Positions 17,301 through 24,913 of a stretch of DNA of 64,000 nucleotides are shown piece after piece. The translations under genes were made by a program, and so were the position numbers. Where the stretch lies: assembly GCA_900637135.1 (NCBI GenBank), contig LR134353.1, positions 3,782,001-3,846,000 on the forward strand, given 5' to 3'. Positions within the stretch are counted from its first letter, which is position 1. Each line of letters opens with the position of its first letter. Below the pieces are notes generated by a model that was not told where the DNA came from, ran no database searches, and was given only the letters and a program-made list of their open reading frames with translations. Source of the stretch: Mycolicibacterium flavescens. GTDB taxonomy: Bacteria; Actinomycetota; Actinomycetes; Mycobacteriales; Mycobacteriaceae.

Positions 17301-18523
17301 TCGAGCAGCGTGTTGACCAGTTTGGCCAGCCGTAACCCGTTGCGCCACACGATGTCCAGCTCCTCGCGAGCCAGAGCGTCGAGGTCGGCGCCGCGGGTCC
17401 GCAGTTCGGCGACCGGATCGAGGATCAACGTCAGCGGGGTCCGGAACTCGTGGCTGATGTTGGAGAAGAACGCCGTTTTGGCACGGTCGAGTTCGGCGAG
17501 CTCTTCTGCGCGCTGCTGCTGAGCCTGGTAGTTGCGCGCACTGCCGACGCCCGCGGCGACATGGCCCGCCACGAGCGACACGAAGCCGCGGTAGGTGTCG
17601 TCGAGCGGACGGTAGCGGTTGAGCGCGGCGACCAGGAAACCGATCGGGGAACCGCCCTGTTGTTGCAGTGGGACGATCAGCGCATGTGTCGGTGGGTCGC
17701 GCCAATCACCGGTCGGCAGGTCCACATACCTGTCGTCGTCGAGCGCGAGCAACGTCGTCTCACCGCGCGCAGGTTTGTCGAGCGGCCAACTGCCATCGCT
17801 GTCTGCGGGCACCCACGTCGATGCGATCGGATGGTCGGCGATGTCCCCGGTGGATCCGGCAAGACGGGCACCGTCGTCGGCGTCGAACAGATAGATCAAC
17901 GTGAACGGCAGGTCACGCAGGTTCTGACCCAGCTGGCGTTCGGCGAACGCCATGATCTCTTCTTCGGTACGCACCGCGCTCGGGTCCGATCCGAGGTCGC
18001 GCAACGTCGCCATCTGGCGCTCGCTGATCACCTTCTGGGTGTCCTCGCTGACCACACACAGCATGCCCACGACCAGCCCTTCGTCGTCGCGCAGCGGGCT
18101 GTAGGAAAAGGTGTGGTAGGTCTCCTCCTGATAACCGGAGCGCTCGAGGAACAGGAGCAGTGCCGAGTCCCAGGTCGCCTCTCCGGTGGAGAGCACGAGA
18201 TCGATTCGCGGGCCGATATCGGGCCAGATCTCGGCCCACACCTCGCGCGCCGGCCGGCCGAGGGCCCAGGGATACTTGCGGCCCAACGTGTCCCGTCGGT
18301 AGGCGGCATTGCAGAAGAACGTCAGATCGGGCCCCCACGCCATCCACATCGGGAATCGCGAGGACAGCAGGATGTTGACCGCGGTTCGCAGGCTCTGCGG
18401 CCAGCCGTCCGGCGTCCCCAGGGGTGTGGCGGCCCACCGAACCTCCGCCAGATCGGGACCGACCTCGCCGTCGGCATCGAAAACTGTGGTCAACCGATTC
18501 TGCGGCCCCCTCGGGTCACTCAT
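14360..18523 (-). CDS. Giant hybrid sensor: PAS-GAF-histidine kinase-receiver-PAS-GAF-SpoIIE phosphatase-RsbW kinase
   Basis: A 1387-residue cytosolic protein. Domains in order: PAS-like (about 30-165), GAF (185-335), HisKA with phospho-acceptor H358 in SHEFRTP, HATPase with N-box N476, DTGAGI (503-508) and GSGIGLAL (533-540), receiver with D639/D640, acceptor D683 and K735, PAS (760-880), GAF (885-1035), SpoIIE/PP2C with GGDW (1064-1067), D1084 in GDCVGHG, D1203 in YTDG and D1251/D1252, and a C-terminal RsbW-like HATPase with E1305, N1309 and DTG (1340-1342). All key residues look intact. STAS genes overlap both ends. It recalls Rv1364c (PAS-RsbU-RsbW-RsbV) with a complete two-component module added in front. 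No membrane segments. Confidence 0.9.
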   Translation of the reverse strand: MSDPRGPQNRLTTVFDADGEVGPDLAEVRWAATPLGTPDGWPQSLRTAVNILLSSRFPMWMAWGPDLTFFCNAAYRRDTLGRKYPWALGRPAREVWAEIWPDIGPRIDLVLSTGEATWDSALLLFLERSGYQEETYHTFSYSPLRDDEGLVVGMLCVVSEDTQKVISERQMATLRDLGSDPSAVRTEEEIMAFAERQLGQNLRDLPFTLIYLFDADDGARLAGSTGDIADHPIASTWVPADSDGSWPLDKPARGETTLLALDDDRYVDLPTGDWRDPPTHALIVPLQQQGGSPIGFLVAALNRYRPLDDTYRGFVSLVAGHVAAGVGSARNYQAQQQRAEELAELDRAKTAFFSNISHEFRTPLTLILDPVAELRTRGADLDALAREELDIVWRNGLRLAKLVNTLLDFSRIEAGRMRASFAPVELASVTAELASVFRSAIERAGLTFTVDCPPLGETVYIDRDMWEKVIFNLLSNALKFTFTGGISVNATRDGDDAVVTVSDTGAGIAAAEIPRLFERFHRIENVRARSNEGSGIGLALVKELVELHGGSITAESSEGVGTTFAIRLHFGTAHLPAAALFSADDTQTAAAGAEPYLQEALRWLPADCEGPAPDVPSELPGSPTSPPVPGTTPRVLIADDNADMRDYVARMLRNDGYLVDAVTDGQQALDAVRTELPDMVVSDVMMPRLDGLQLVAALRSDPRTAAVPVLMLSARAGQEAAIEGLQAGADDYLVKPFAAAELLARVRANVKLARIRNHHARWRTALIDSLQEAFFVADERGAVIEINAAFTDILGYGVEELPYEPVQPWWPTAESDPEAHHQANQLLSQILREPHGRHTVPVTHRDGHRLWVTLTYNQIEEIDTGRPVIVGTFRDVTAEHYTVQREAALAALNQQLAQADTLDDAVRTAADVLREVWRAHRVLALTFPVDGATTIDPTGLVCSGEPAQWRDLPAATKLAITSLRSADSLVADASDTGSARIALQHPRGVLVVYLELPERRPFTPEDKTLLAVLAGRLGQGLQRVHLLDQQRETALALQHAILGPTVSSGFAVRYRPATRPLQVGGDWYDVVDLDDGRIALIVGDCVGHGLTAATVMGQLRSACRALLLEHPGPAAALTALDRFAARLPGARCTTAFCAVLDPDTGELLYSSAGHPPPVMVLADGTSRLLDDASVTPLGLPFDHIRPEGRQVMPPRATLLLYTDGLVERRRESLDKGIGRAVDVLESHSATALDALADEIMTQLTPIHGYQDDVALMLYRQPAPLEIEFSADPAELAGTRSELRKWLVRAGVDPSQTLDVLIATGEALANAVEHGHRDRPGGAVRLRATVLADRLHLTIADTGVWKVPVADPASHRGRGIALMRALMNDVTIETGDSGTTIDLHARIA

Positions 18524-18870
18524 GCGTCGACCGCATCGGCCACGGATCCGTACGGCCGCAGAACCTTGTCGAGCTTGGTGACCTCAATGGGGCGGACCAC
18601 CTCGGGGTTGGCGGCCACCAACCGCACTGTCACCCCCGCCGCCAAGCCCTTCTCGTAACACTCGAGGACGGCGTTCAGGCCCGCACTGCCGAAGTAGCCG
18701 ACCCGGGACAGTTCGACGATCAGCAACTTGGCTGGATGCTCGTCGGCGGCCTCGACCGCGCGGTCAAGGTGTGGCTGCAGCGATCCGACGCTGTTCGAGT
18801 CGATCTCGCCTGCTACCGACACCACCACCGCGGTGTCGCGCTGGTCCAGGCTCACCTCTAATTGCTCCAC
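18520..18870 (-). CDS. STAS-domain anti-sigma factor antagonist (RsbV-like)
   Basis: A 116-residue STAS protein beginning MEQLEVSLDQRDTAVVVSVAGE with the helix-capping loop VGYFGSAGLNAVLE, where the serine of FGSAG is the likely phosphorylation site. Its stop overlaps the start of the 1387-aa sensor by ATGA, so it is the first gene of the STAS-hub-STAS operon. Two different antagonists flanking one phosphatase/kinase suggests that separate inputs or separate kinase partners are integrated. Confidence 0.88.
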   Translation of the reverse strand: MEQLEVSLDQRDTAVVVSVAGEIDSNSVGSLQPHLDRAVEAADEHPAKLLIVELSRVGYFGSAGLNAVLECYEKGLAAGVTVRLVAANPEVVRPIEVTKLDKVLRPYGSVADAVDA

Positions 18871-18979
18871 GTCATCCCACCCGTCAGTGGCGGAGCGGTG
18901 CGCGCGTCTGATCCGTCATGCCTTGGTGATACCCCGGCGGCGACTTCAGTTACCACGCGCATCCACGGCCCTCGATCAC

Positions 18980-19648
18980 CTACTCGGCGCGGGTGTGCGC
19001 GGTAAGCAGCAGATGGTCGAACTGCCTTCGCAGGTCGTCCCGCTGGGGATCGATCGTGCCGAGTTCGGCGACGATCTGCGCGGCCAGGGAGCGCAACTTC
19101 GTGTTGGTGTGCTGTGAGCGCCACATCAGCAACTCGAACGCGGCTTCGGCGTCGATGCAGTAGACGAGCATCAGGGCGCCCTTGGCTTGCTCGATCGCCG
19201 CTCTGGCCTCGAACAGCTCGGGCAGCGAGTCACTCAACGCTTGGCGGCGGGTCTGGGCGAACGTGTCGGTCAGGTCGATGTAGTAGCCCTCGGTGCCGAC
19301 CACCGCACCCTTGTCGTCGAGCATCCGGTCGCCGATCACGATGACGGTATGCAACCTGCCAGCGGTGTCGATGAACCGGTGGCGGCTGGAGAACGAGCCA
19401 CCCAGGTGCAGGGCGTGGTCGAGTAGGTCCTGAACGTGCTGTCGGTCGTCGGGATGTTTGTGCGACAGCAGAAGTTCGGTTGTCGGCACGACGGTGCCCG
19501 GTTCGTACCCGTGCATCCGCGCCACTTCGTCCGACCACTCCCAGCGCTGCCCGACGAACCAGAACCGGAACGAGCCGACATTGCGGTCCGCAATAGCCCA
19601 AGCCGAGGTAGACGGTAGTGGGCTGTCCGCCACGTCGGGGTTCGACAT
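18980..19648 (-). CDS. PAS-ANTAR domain protein (putative RNA-binding antiterminator)
   Basis: A 222-residue protein with a PAS fold (about residues 25-135: FWFVGQRWEWSDEVARMHGY, and EGYYIDLTD at its end) and a C-terminal ANTAR domain (about 145-205) with AAIEQAKGALMLVYCIDAEAAFELLMWRSQHTN in the usual three-helix pattern. ANTAR proteins bind tandem hairpins in nascent RNA and prevent termination. It lies 109 bases upstream of the STAS operon on the same strand, so it probably belongs to the same stress-signalling island. The PAS ligand is unknown. Confidence 0.88.
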   Translation of the reverse strand: MSNPDVADSPLPSTSAWAIADRNVGSFRFWFVGQRWEWSDEVARMHGYEPGTVVPTTELLLSHKHPDDRQHVQDLLDHALHLGGSFSSRHRFIDTAGRLHTVIVIGDRMLDDKGAVVGTEGYYIDLTDTFAQTRRQALSDSLPELFEARAAIEQAKGALMLVYCIDAEAAFELLMWRSQHTNTKLRSLAAQIVAELGTIDPQRDDLRRQFDHLLLTAHTRAE

Positions 19649-19699
19649 CTGCCCATCATGGCACCACAGACCCCGAAGAAGGAGCGCGTTCGGAAAGCT

Positions 19700-22609
19700 C
19701 TATGACTCCGGTTCTGCTCGGTCGCGGACACTGGTTCCCACCGCCGCCCGCTCCGGGAACACGGCGGCCATCCTGCGCTGCGATGCCGGAGTGAGCACCC
19801 TCTGCGGCCACCAGAACCAACGGCCGAGCAGGGCGGCGATGGACGGCGTCATGAACGCGCGCACGATGAGGGTGTCGAACAACAGACCCAACGCGATCGT
19901 GCTGCCGACCTGGGCGATGCTGCGCAGATCGCCGACGACGAACGAGGCCATCGTCGCGGCGAACACCAGGCCCGCCGAAGTGACGACCTTCCCCGAACCG
20001 GCCATCGCACGGATGATCGCGACTTTGAACCCGTGGTGCAGTTCCTCCTTGAACCGGGAAACCAGCAGCAGGTTGTAATCCGAGCCGACGGCCAACAACA
20101 GGATCACCGACATCACCAACACGATCCAGTGCAGCTTGATGCCCAGCAGGTGTTGCCAGACGAGCACAGACAGTCCGAACGACGTGCCCAGCGAAAGCAG
20201 AACCGTTCCGACGATCACCGCAGCGGCCACCACCGCCCGTGTGATGATCAGCATGATGATGAAGATCAATGCCGCAGCGGACAATCCGGCGATCATAAGG
20301 TCGTAGTTGGAGCCGTCGCGCATGTCCTTGTACGTTGCCGCGGTTCCGCCGAGGTAGATGGTGGACCCCTCCAACGGGGTGCCCTTGATGGCTTCCTTGG
20401 CCGCGAGCTTGATCGCGTCGATGTGGTCGATGCCTTCTGGGGTGGCGGGATCGCCCTCATGCTCGATGATGAAGCGCACCGACCTACCGTCCGGTGAAAT
20501 GAAGTTTTCCATGCCGCGCTGGAAGTCCTTGTTCTCGAACGCTTCTGGCGGCAGGTAGAACGAGTCGTCGTTCATCGATGCGTCGAACGCGTCGCCCATG
20601 GCGTGCGAGTTCTCCTGCATCGCGGCCATCTGATCCTGCAGTCCCTTCTGCGAGGAGTGCATGGTCAGCATCATGGTCTTCATCGTCTTCATGGTTTCGA
20701 TCTGCTGGGGCAGCAGCAGGATCAGCTGAGGCATCAGGCTGTCGAGGTGTTCGAGATCGGGCACGAGGTGCTCGATGTCATCGGTCAGCGTGTCGATGCC
20801 GTCGAGGGTGTCGAAGATCGAGCGCAGCGACCAGCAGATCGGAATGTTGAAGCAGTGCGGTTCCCAGTAGAAGTAACTGCGGATGGGTCGGAAGAAGTCG
20901 TCGAAATCTGCGATGTGGTCCCGTAATTCGGCAATGTCGACCGTCATCTCCTTGGTCTTTCGCACCATGCTGTGAGTGGTGTCGGCCATCTGCTGCATCA
21001 GGCTTGCCATCTTTTCCATTTGGTCGATGGTCGACTGCATCTCGTCGGCCTGGACCAACATGTCGGCCATCCGGTCCTGCAGGTACTTCTGATTGAGCTG
21101 GTTGGTCGTGCCCTGCATGCTCAGCAGAAACGGGATAGTGGTGTGCTCGATCGGCTTACCCTGCGGCCGGGTGATGGTCTGCACGCGGGCGATGCCGGGT
21201 ACGCGAAAGACCCCCTTGGCGATCTTGTCGATCACCAGGAAGTCGGCCGAGTTGCGTAGGTCGTGGTCGCTCTCAACCATCATCAGTTCGGGGTTCATCC
21301 GGGCGGCGTCGAAATGCCGGTCGGCGACGTCGTATCCGATGTTCGACGGGGTGTCAGCGGGAAGGAAGTGCCGCCCGTCGTAGTCGACCTTGTATCCGTT
21401 CAGCGCCAGCAACCCGACCAGCGACAGGGCGCAGGTCGCGACGAGAACCGGCCCCGGCCACCGCACGACCACGACGCCGACCCGTCGCCATCCGCGGGAG
21501 TTGATCGGTCGCTTCGGTTCGAAGAATCCGAACCGGCTACCCACGACGGTGACAGCCGGGCCCAACGTCAAGGCGGCGATCACCGCGACGAGAACGCCCA
21601 CCGCGCACGGCACCGCCATGGTCTGGAACCACGGCAGCCTGGTGAACTTCAGGCACAACAAGGCGCCGGCGATGGTCAGACCGGAGCCCAACACCACGTG
21701 GGCAGTGCCGTGAAACATGGTGTAGTAGGCGGTTTCCTTGTCCTCGCCGGCCTGGCGGGCCTCTTGATACCGGCCGATCAGGAAGATCGCGTAGTCGGTC
21801 CCCGCGGCGATGGCGATCAGGGTCAGCAGGCTGGTGGCGAATGTCGAGAGCCCGATCAGTCCGGTGTTGCCGAGGAAGGCGACGATGCCACGGGAGGCGC
21901 CGAGTTCGACGAACACCATGAACAGGATCAGCACCATGGTGGCGATCGAGCGGTAGACGATCAGCAGCATCACCGCGATGACGATCAGCGTTGCGACAGT
22001 TGCTTTGACGGCTCCCTTGTCACCCGCGACGCGCTGGTCGGCGTTCAACGCCGCTCCGCCGGTGACGTACGCCCTGATTCCCTGCGGGGCAGGGACTTCC
22101 GTGATGATGTCGCGGACCGCTTGGATCGATTCGTTCGCGATCGTCTCGCCGATGTTCCCGCGCAGATAGATTTGCACATACGCCGACTTGCCGTCGGCGC
22201 TCTGCGCCCCCGCCGCGGTCAGCGGGTCGCTCCAGAAATCGGCGACGTGCTCGACGTGTTCTGGGTCGGCGCGGAACCTCTGGATCAACTCGTCGTAGTA
22301 GCGGTGTGCTTGTGCGCCGAGCGGTTTGTCACCCTCCAGGATGACCATCGCGTTGCTATCGGAGTCGAACTCCTGGAAGTTCGCGCCGATGCGCTGCATC
22401 GCGATGAAAGCCGGCGCGTCGTGGGCGTTCATCGAGACGGTGTTGGCCTCGCCGACCTTCTCCAACGACGGGACGAACACGTTGGTTACCGCGGTCAGCA
22501 CCAGCCAGCCGATGATGATCGGCACCGAGAGCACCCGGATGGCATGCGCGATGCGCGATCGTTCGGCCTGCGTTCCGGACGGACTGCGGGCTGGTCGAAT
22601 TGCGGTCAT
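19700..22609 (-). CDS. MmpL-family RND transporter
   Basis: A 969-residue MmpL protein. The two repeat halves each contain membrane helices and the proton-relay motifs GTDYAIFLIGRYQEAR and GSDYNLLLVSRFKEE, and the two periplasmic domains lie at about residues 60-200 and 410-750, the second with a long helical hairpin rich in Met/Gln. MmpL proteins export lipids, siderophores or drugs. No mmpS partner gene is adjacent, which argues against an MmpS4/L4-type siderophore exporter. A TetR regulator is also absent. A 51-base gap separates it from the PAS-ANTAR gene. Confidence 0.92.
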   Translation of the reverse strand: MTAIRPARSPSGTQAERSRIAHAIRVLSVPIIIGWLVLTAVTNVFVPSLEKVGEANTVSMNAHDAPAFIAMQRIGANFQEFDSDSNAMVILEGDKPLGAQAHRYYDELIQRFRADPEHVEHVADFWSDPLTAAGAQSADGKSAYVQIYLRGNIGETIANESIQAVRDIITEVPAPQGIRAYVTGGAALNADQRVAGDKGAVKATVATLIVIAVMLLIVYRSIATMVLILFMVFVELGASRGIVAFLGNTGLIGLSTFATSLLTLIAIAAGTDYAIFLIGRYQEARQAGEDKETAYYTMFHGTAHVVLGSGLTIAGALLCLKFTRLPWFQTMAVPCAVGVLVAVIAALTLGPAVTVVGSRFGFFEPKRPINSRGWRRVGVVVVRWPGPVLVATCALSLVGLLALNGYKVDYDGRHFLPADTPSNIGYDVADRHFDAARMNPELMMVESDHDLRNSADFLVIDKIAKGVFRVPGIARVQTITRPQGKPIEHTTIPFLLSMQGTTNQLNQKYLQDRMADMLVQADEMQSTIDQMEKMASLMQQMADTTHSMVRKTKEMTVDIAELRDHIADFDDFFRPIRSYFYWEPHCFNIPICWSLRSIFDTLDGIDTLTDDIEHLVPDLEHLDSLMPQLILLLPQQIETMKTMKTMMLTMHSSQKGLQDQMAAMQENSHAMGDAFDASMNDDSFYLPPEAFENKDFQRGMENFISPDGRSVRFIIEHEGDPATPEGIDHIDAIKLAAKEAIKGTPLEGSTIYLGGTAATYKDMRDGSNYDLMIAGLSAAALIFIIMLIITRAVVAAAVIVGTVLLSLGTSFGLSVLVWQHLLGIKLHWIVLVMSVILLLAVGSDYNLLLVSRFKEELHHGFKVAIIRAMAGSGKVVTSAGLVFAATMASFVVGDLRSIAQVGSTIALGLLFDTLIVRAFMTPSIAALLGRWFWWPQRVLTPASQRRMAAVFPERAAVGTSVRDRAEPES

Positions 22610-23181
22610 CCCATGACCCTTCGGTGGCGCGCGTGTCGCAGGCCGACCGTGTCCCCATGACCCTGTCCACCGTGCGTGTCGTATATCTAGCCTGTCGAAC
22701 TATCGGCTGTCAATCTTTGAAGACCAGCTCGTGGCCGGTTTCTGGGAGGACGCGGTGTCACCGGTTTGCCTGGGTGGGTCGGCGGCGGTGCGAGGCAGGG
22801 CCACCGCAACGCTCGCAGTCAAGTGAGGTGACGGAAGAAGCTCAGGCCTAGCTCTTTGCCCACCATGAGCACTTGCGCGGAAGGATGCGGCTCGGGCGAA
22901 TTCCTTGCGCTAAGGTCGCCGGAAGCCCCGGCGACCTGAGAGTCGACTTCCAGCAACTTATCCACCCGACCTTCAGCAGACTTTTGCTCTGATGTGTCAC
23001 AGGTCACGGCGTCCGCGGAGAGGTAGCCCTGGACGGTGGCTCGCTCTCGTGTAAGTTTCCTTACGATCACTGCGTGCATGTGCAAGTACCGTGCGTCATC
23101 TGCAATATGCCGAGTTATGGCGAGTCTGTGACAGCGCAGGACCGGCCAGCATAGTCCACCCTGTTTAGTAGTACGAATCAC
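22610..23181. other. Long intergenic region between MmpL and the iron-boxed gene
   Basis: This 570-base divergent region shows no convincing gene: reading frames present on both strands have irregular composition and no family signal. It should hold the mmpL promoter, but I see no clear hexamers or palindrome for it. Base composition is somewhat less GC-rich near 23040-23180. Confidence 0.5.
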
Positions 23182-23210
23182 TTGCCTCTTAGGTTAGGCT
23201 CAGCTAATCT
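23182..23210 (+). promoter_or_regulatory. Sigma-A-type promoter of the iron-boxed gene
   Basis: TTGCCT at 23182-23187, a 17-base spacer and TAATCT at 23205-23210 form a good vegetative promoter reading toward the gene at 23254. The iron box occupies the spacer and the first part of the -10, the geometry expected for repression by iron-loaded IdeR. Confidence 0.65.
23189..23207. promoter_or_regulatory. IdeR iron box
   Basis: The 19 bases TTAGGTTAGGCTCAGCTAA match the IdeR/DtxR consensus TTAGGTTAGGCTAACCTAA at 17 positions. IdeR with Fe(II) binds such sites and usually blocks transcription of iron-uptake genes. The site overlaps the -10 of the promoter and lies 47 bases upstream of the GTG start. 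Confidence 0.8.
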
Positions 23211-23253
23211 TCAGCTGCCATTTGGCAAATTCACAGGCACAACAGGAGAAAAC

Positions 23254-24846
23254 GTGCAACTAGCAGTTCAGGCCGGTCCGCCGGTTCAGGACCTCCCACC
23301 CAGTTACTCGCCATCGAGTCGGCGCAACTCCAAGCTGTTGGTTGCTGGCGTCGCAATGGCAAGTGCCAGCGTGATCGCGGTCAGCCCGGTAGCCCCCCCG
23401 ATGCCCACTGTTCAGGATGTCCAGGAGCGCGTCGCGCACGCCGCGGTCCAGCTCACGGCGGCCAGCAATCCGCTCCTCGTGTGGGGACAGGCCATCGCCG
23501 ACACGTTCGGTAGCCTGGAGACGCTGACCGGAGACTCCGCCGGCGCGACGGAAAACCTCTTGAGGCAGCTGAGCACCGGCTACATCTTCCGCGAGACCGC
23601 CAATGTCCTGATTCAGAACACCCTGAACCCGGGTCCTCTGCTGAATGAGGTTCTCAACTTCAATTCGAAGTACGGACCCACCATCGAGACGGCGATCTCG
23701 GGGACCATCGAGGCGATGCGGCTGGCGGCTGAACAGCTTCCCGGTGTGATCAGCGAGTCACTGACCTACCTGTCGCAGGGACAGTTCTTCGAGGCTTTCT
23801 CGAAGGTCAACGGCTGGTTCGTGCTCAGGTTCCTGGCCGGAATGCGGCCGCTGATCCCGATCCTCTCCATCCCCTCGCAGTTCGTGGGGGCGCTGCCCGG
23901 CGCGGAGAAGTTGCCTGCACTGCTCGATGTCGTCTCTGAATTCGCGCTCACCAAGGCGATTTTCGAACCGATCGTCGGCTCGATCGTGCAGTCGACCGAG
24001 ATTTTCGACGCCACACGCGAAGCGTTGGCCGCAGGCAACATCGCCGACGCCGTCACCAACCTGGTGAACCTCCCGGTGCTGGCGCTCAGCGCTCTGGTCA
24101 ACGGATTCCAGCCCGCCGCCTCCCCCTCGGAGTGGCAGGGTCTGCTCGACCGTGGTCTGTTCACCTATCTCGCGGTCACGCTGCCCAGCCAGATCGCCAA
24201 CGCGATCGCGCCTCCGGCCCCTGCTGCGTCGACCCTGAGCGCGCCGGGTGGCCCGGGCGAGTTCAGCTTCGGTGGTGACACACTCGCGATCAGCCTCGCC
24301 AACGACGGCGAAGGCGAAGGCACCGAGGAAGGCGAAGGTACCGGCGAAAGCACGGGCGAAGCCGCCAAGGAAGCCAAAGGCACCGAGGAGGGCACCGACG
24401 AAGCCACCGAGGAAGCCGAAGGCACCGAGGAGAGCGCCGAGGAGGGCACTGAGGTGAGCACCGGCGCCGAGAAAGGCTCGGACGCTGGTGAGGATGCCGG
24501 CGACAGCACCACCGACGCCGAGAGCACCACGGGCTCGAACACCAACACCGGCAGCAACACCTCGGGCATCAGCACCAGCCGGAGCGGCAGCACCGGCAGC
24601 ACCAGCGGTTCCGGCACCACCACCGGTGCCGGCAGCACGACCGGCTCCGGCAGCACCGGTTCGACCGGCAGCACCGGTTCGATCGGCAGCGCCGGCTCGA
24701 CAGACAGCACCGGCTCCGGCAGCACCGGCACCGGCTCCGGCAGCACCGGCTCGGCCAACGGCTCCGGCAGCACGGGCTCCGGCTCGGGCAGCGGTTCCGG
24801 GTCGGGCAGCGGTTCCGGGTCGGGCAGCGGTTCCGGCAGCAACTAA
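23254..24846 (+). CDS. GjpA-like envelope/porin protein with acidic and Ser-Gly-Thr low-complexity tail
   Basis: A 530-residue protein starting at GTG 23254, with AGGAGA just upstream. Residues 24-50 contain a hydrophobic export-like stretch (LLVAGVAMASASVIAVSPVA), followed by about 300 residues of amphipathic helices of the type annotated as outer membrane porin GjpA in mycolata (PMPTVQDVQERVAHAAVQLT and later AREALAAGNIADAVTNLVNLP-like segments). From about 351 the chain becomes Glu/Gly/Thr-rich and acidic, and from about 428 to the end it is nearly all Ser, Gly and Thr. Iron regulation is implied by the IdeR box. The family call is from memory of related sequences; pore activity is not shown. 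Confidence 0.6.
   Translation: MQLAVQAGPPVQDLPPSYSPSSRRNSKLLVAGVAMASASVIAVSPVAPPMPTVQDVQERVAHAAVQLTAASNPLLVWGQAIADTFGSLETLTGDSAGATENLLRQLSTGYIFRETANVLIQNTLNPGPLLNEVLNFNSKYGPTIETAISGTIEAMRLAAEQLPGVISESLTYLSQGQFFEAFSKVNGWFVLRFLAGMRPLIPILSIPSQFVGALPGAEKLPALLDVVSEFALTKAIFEPIVGSIVQSTEIFDATREALAAGNIADAVTNLVNLPVLALSALVNGFQPAASPSEWQGLLDRGLFTYLAVTLPSQIANAIAPPAPAASTLSAPGGPGEFSFGGDTLAISLANDGEGEGTEEGEGTGESTGEAAKEAKGTEEGTDEATEEAEGTEESAEEGTEVSTGAEKGSDAGEDAGDSTTDAESTTGSNTNTGSNTSGISTSRSGSTGSTSGSGTTTGAGSTTGSGSTGSTGSTGSIGSAGSTDSTGSGSTGTGSGSTGSANGSGSTGSGSGSGSGSGSGSGSGSGSGSN
24540..24840 (+). repeat. Ser-Gly-Thr coding low-complexity repeat
   Basis: This stretch is built from short variations of GGCAGCACCGGTTCG and GGCTCCGGCAGC units, ending in a tandem array of GGTTCCGGGTCGGGCAGC-like copies. 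It encodes the STG/GS tail of the preceding protein and is prone to slippage, so length may vary between strains or assemblies. Confidence 0.85.
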
Positions 24847-24860
24847 GTAGGTACGACGAT

Positions 24861-24890
24861 GACGGCCCCCTCGGCAACGAGGGGGCCGTC
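24861..24890 (+). terminator. Strong hairpin terminator after the iron-boxed gene
   Basis: GACGGCCCCCTCG and CGAGGGGGCCGTC form a perfect 13-bp stem around a GCAA loop, 14 bases after the stop codon. There is only a short T-rich tail (TCTCGT), as is usual in mycobacteria. It may also serve the convergent amidohydrolase gene. Confidence 0.8.
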
Positions 24891-24913
24891 TCTCGTCTGC
24901 GGCTGATCCGGGA

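Noticed and set aside
21263..22660. Long + strand frame opposite MmpL
   Set aside because: Low-complexity Arg/Asp/Gln-rich translation; the MmpL gene on the other strand explains the region.
22819..23181. 120-aa reverse frame upstream of the iron-boxed gene
   Set aside because: Irregular composition, no ribosome site and no family similarity; it crosses the promoter region.
24306..24846. PE_PGRS-type protein
   Set aside because: The tail is Ser-Gly-Thr rather than Gly-Gly-Ala/Asn, and no PE domain is at the N-terminus.
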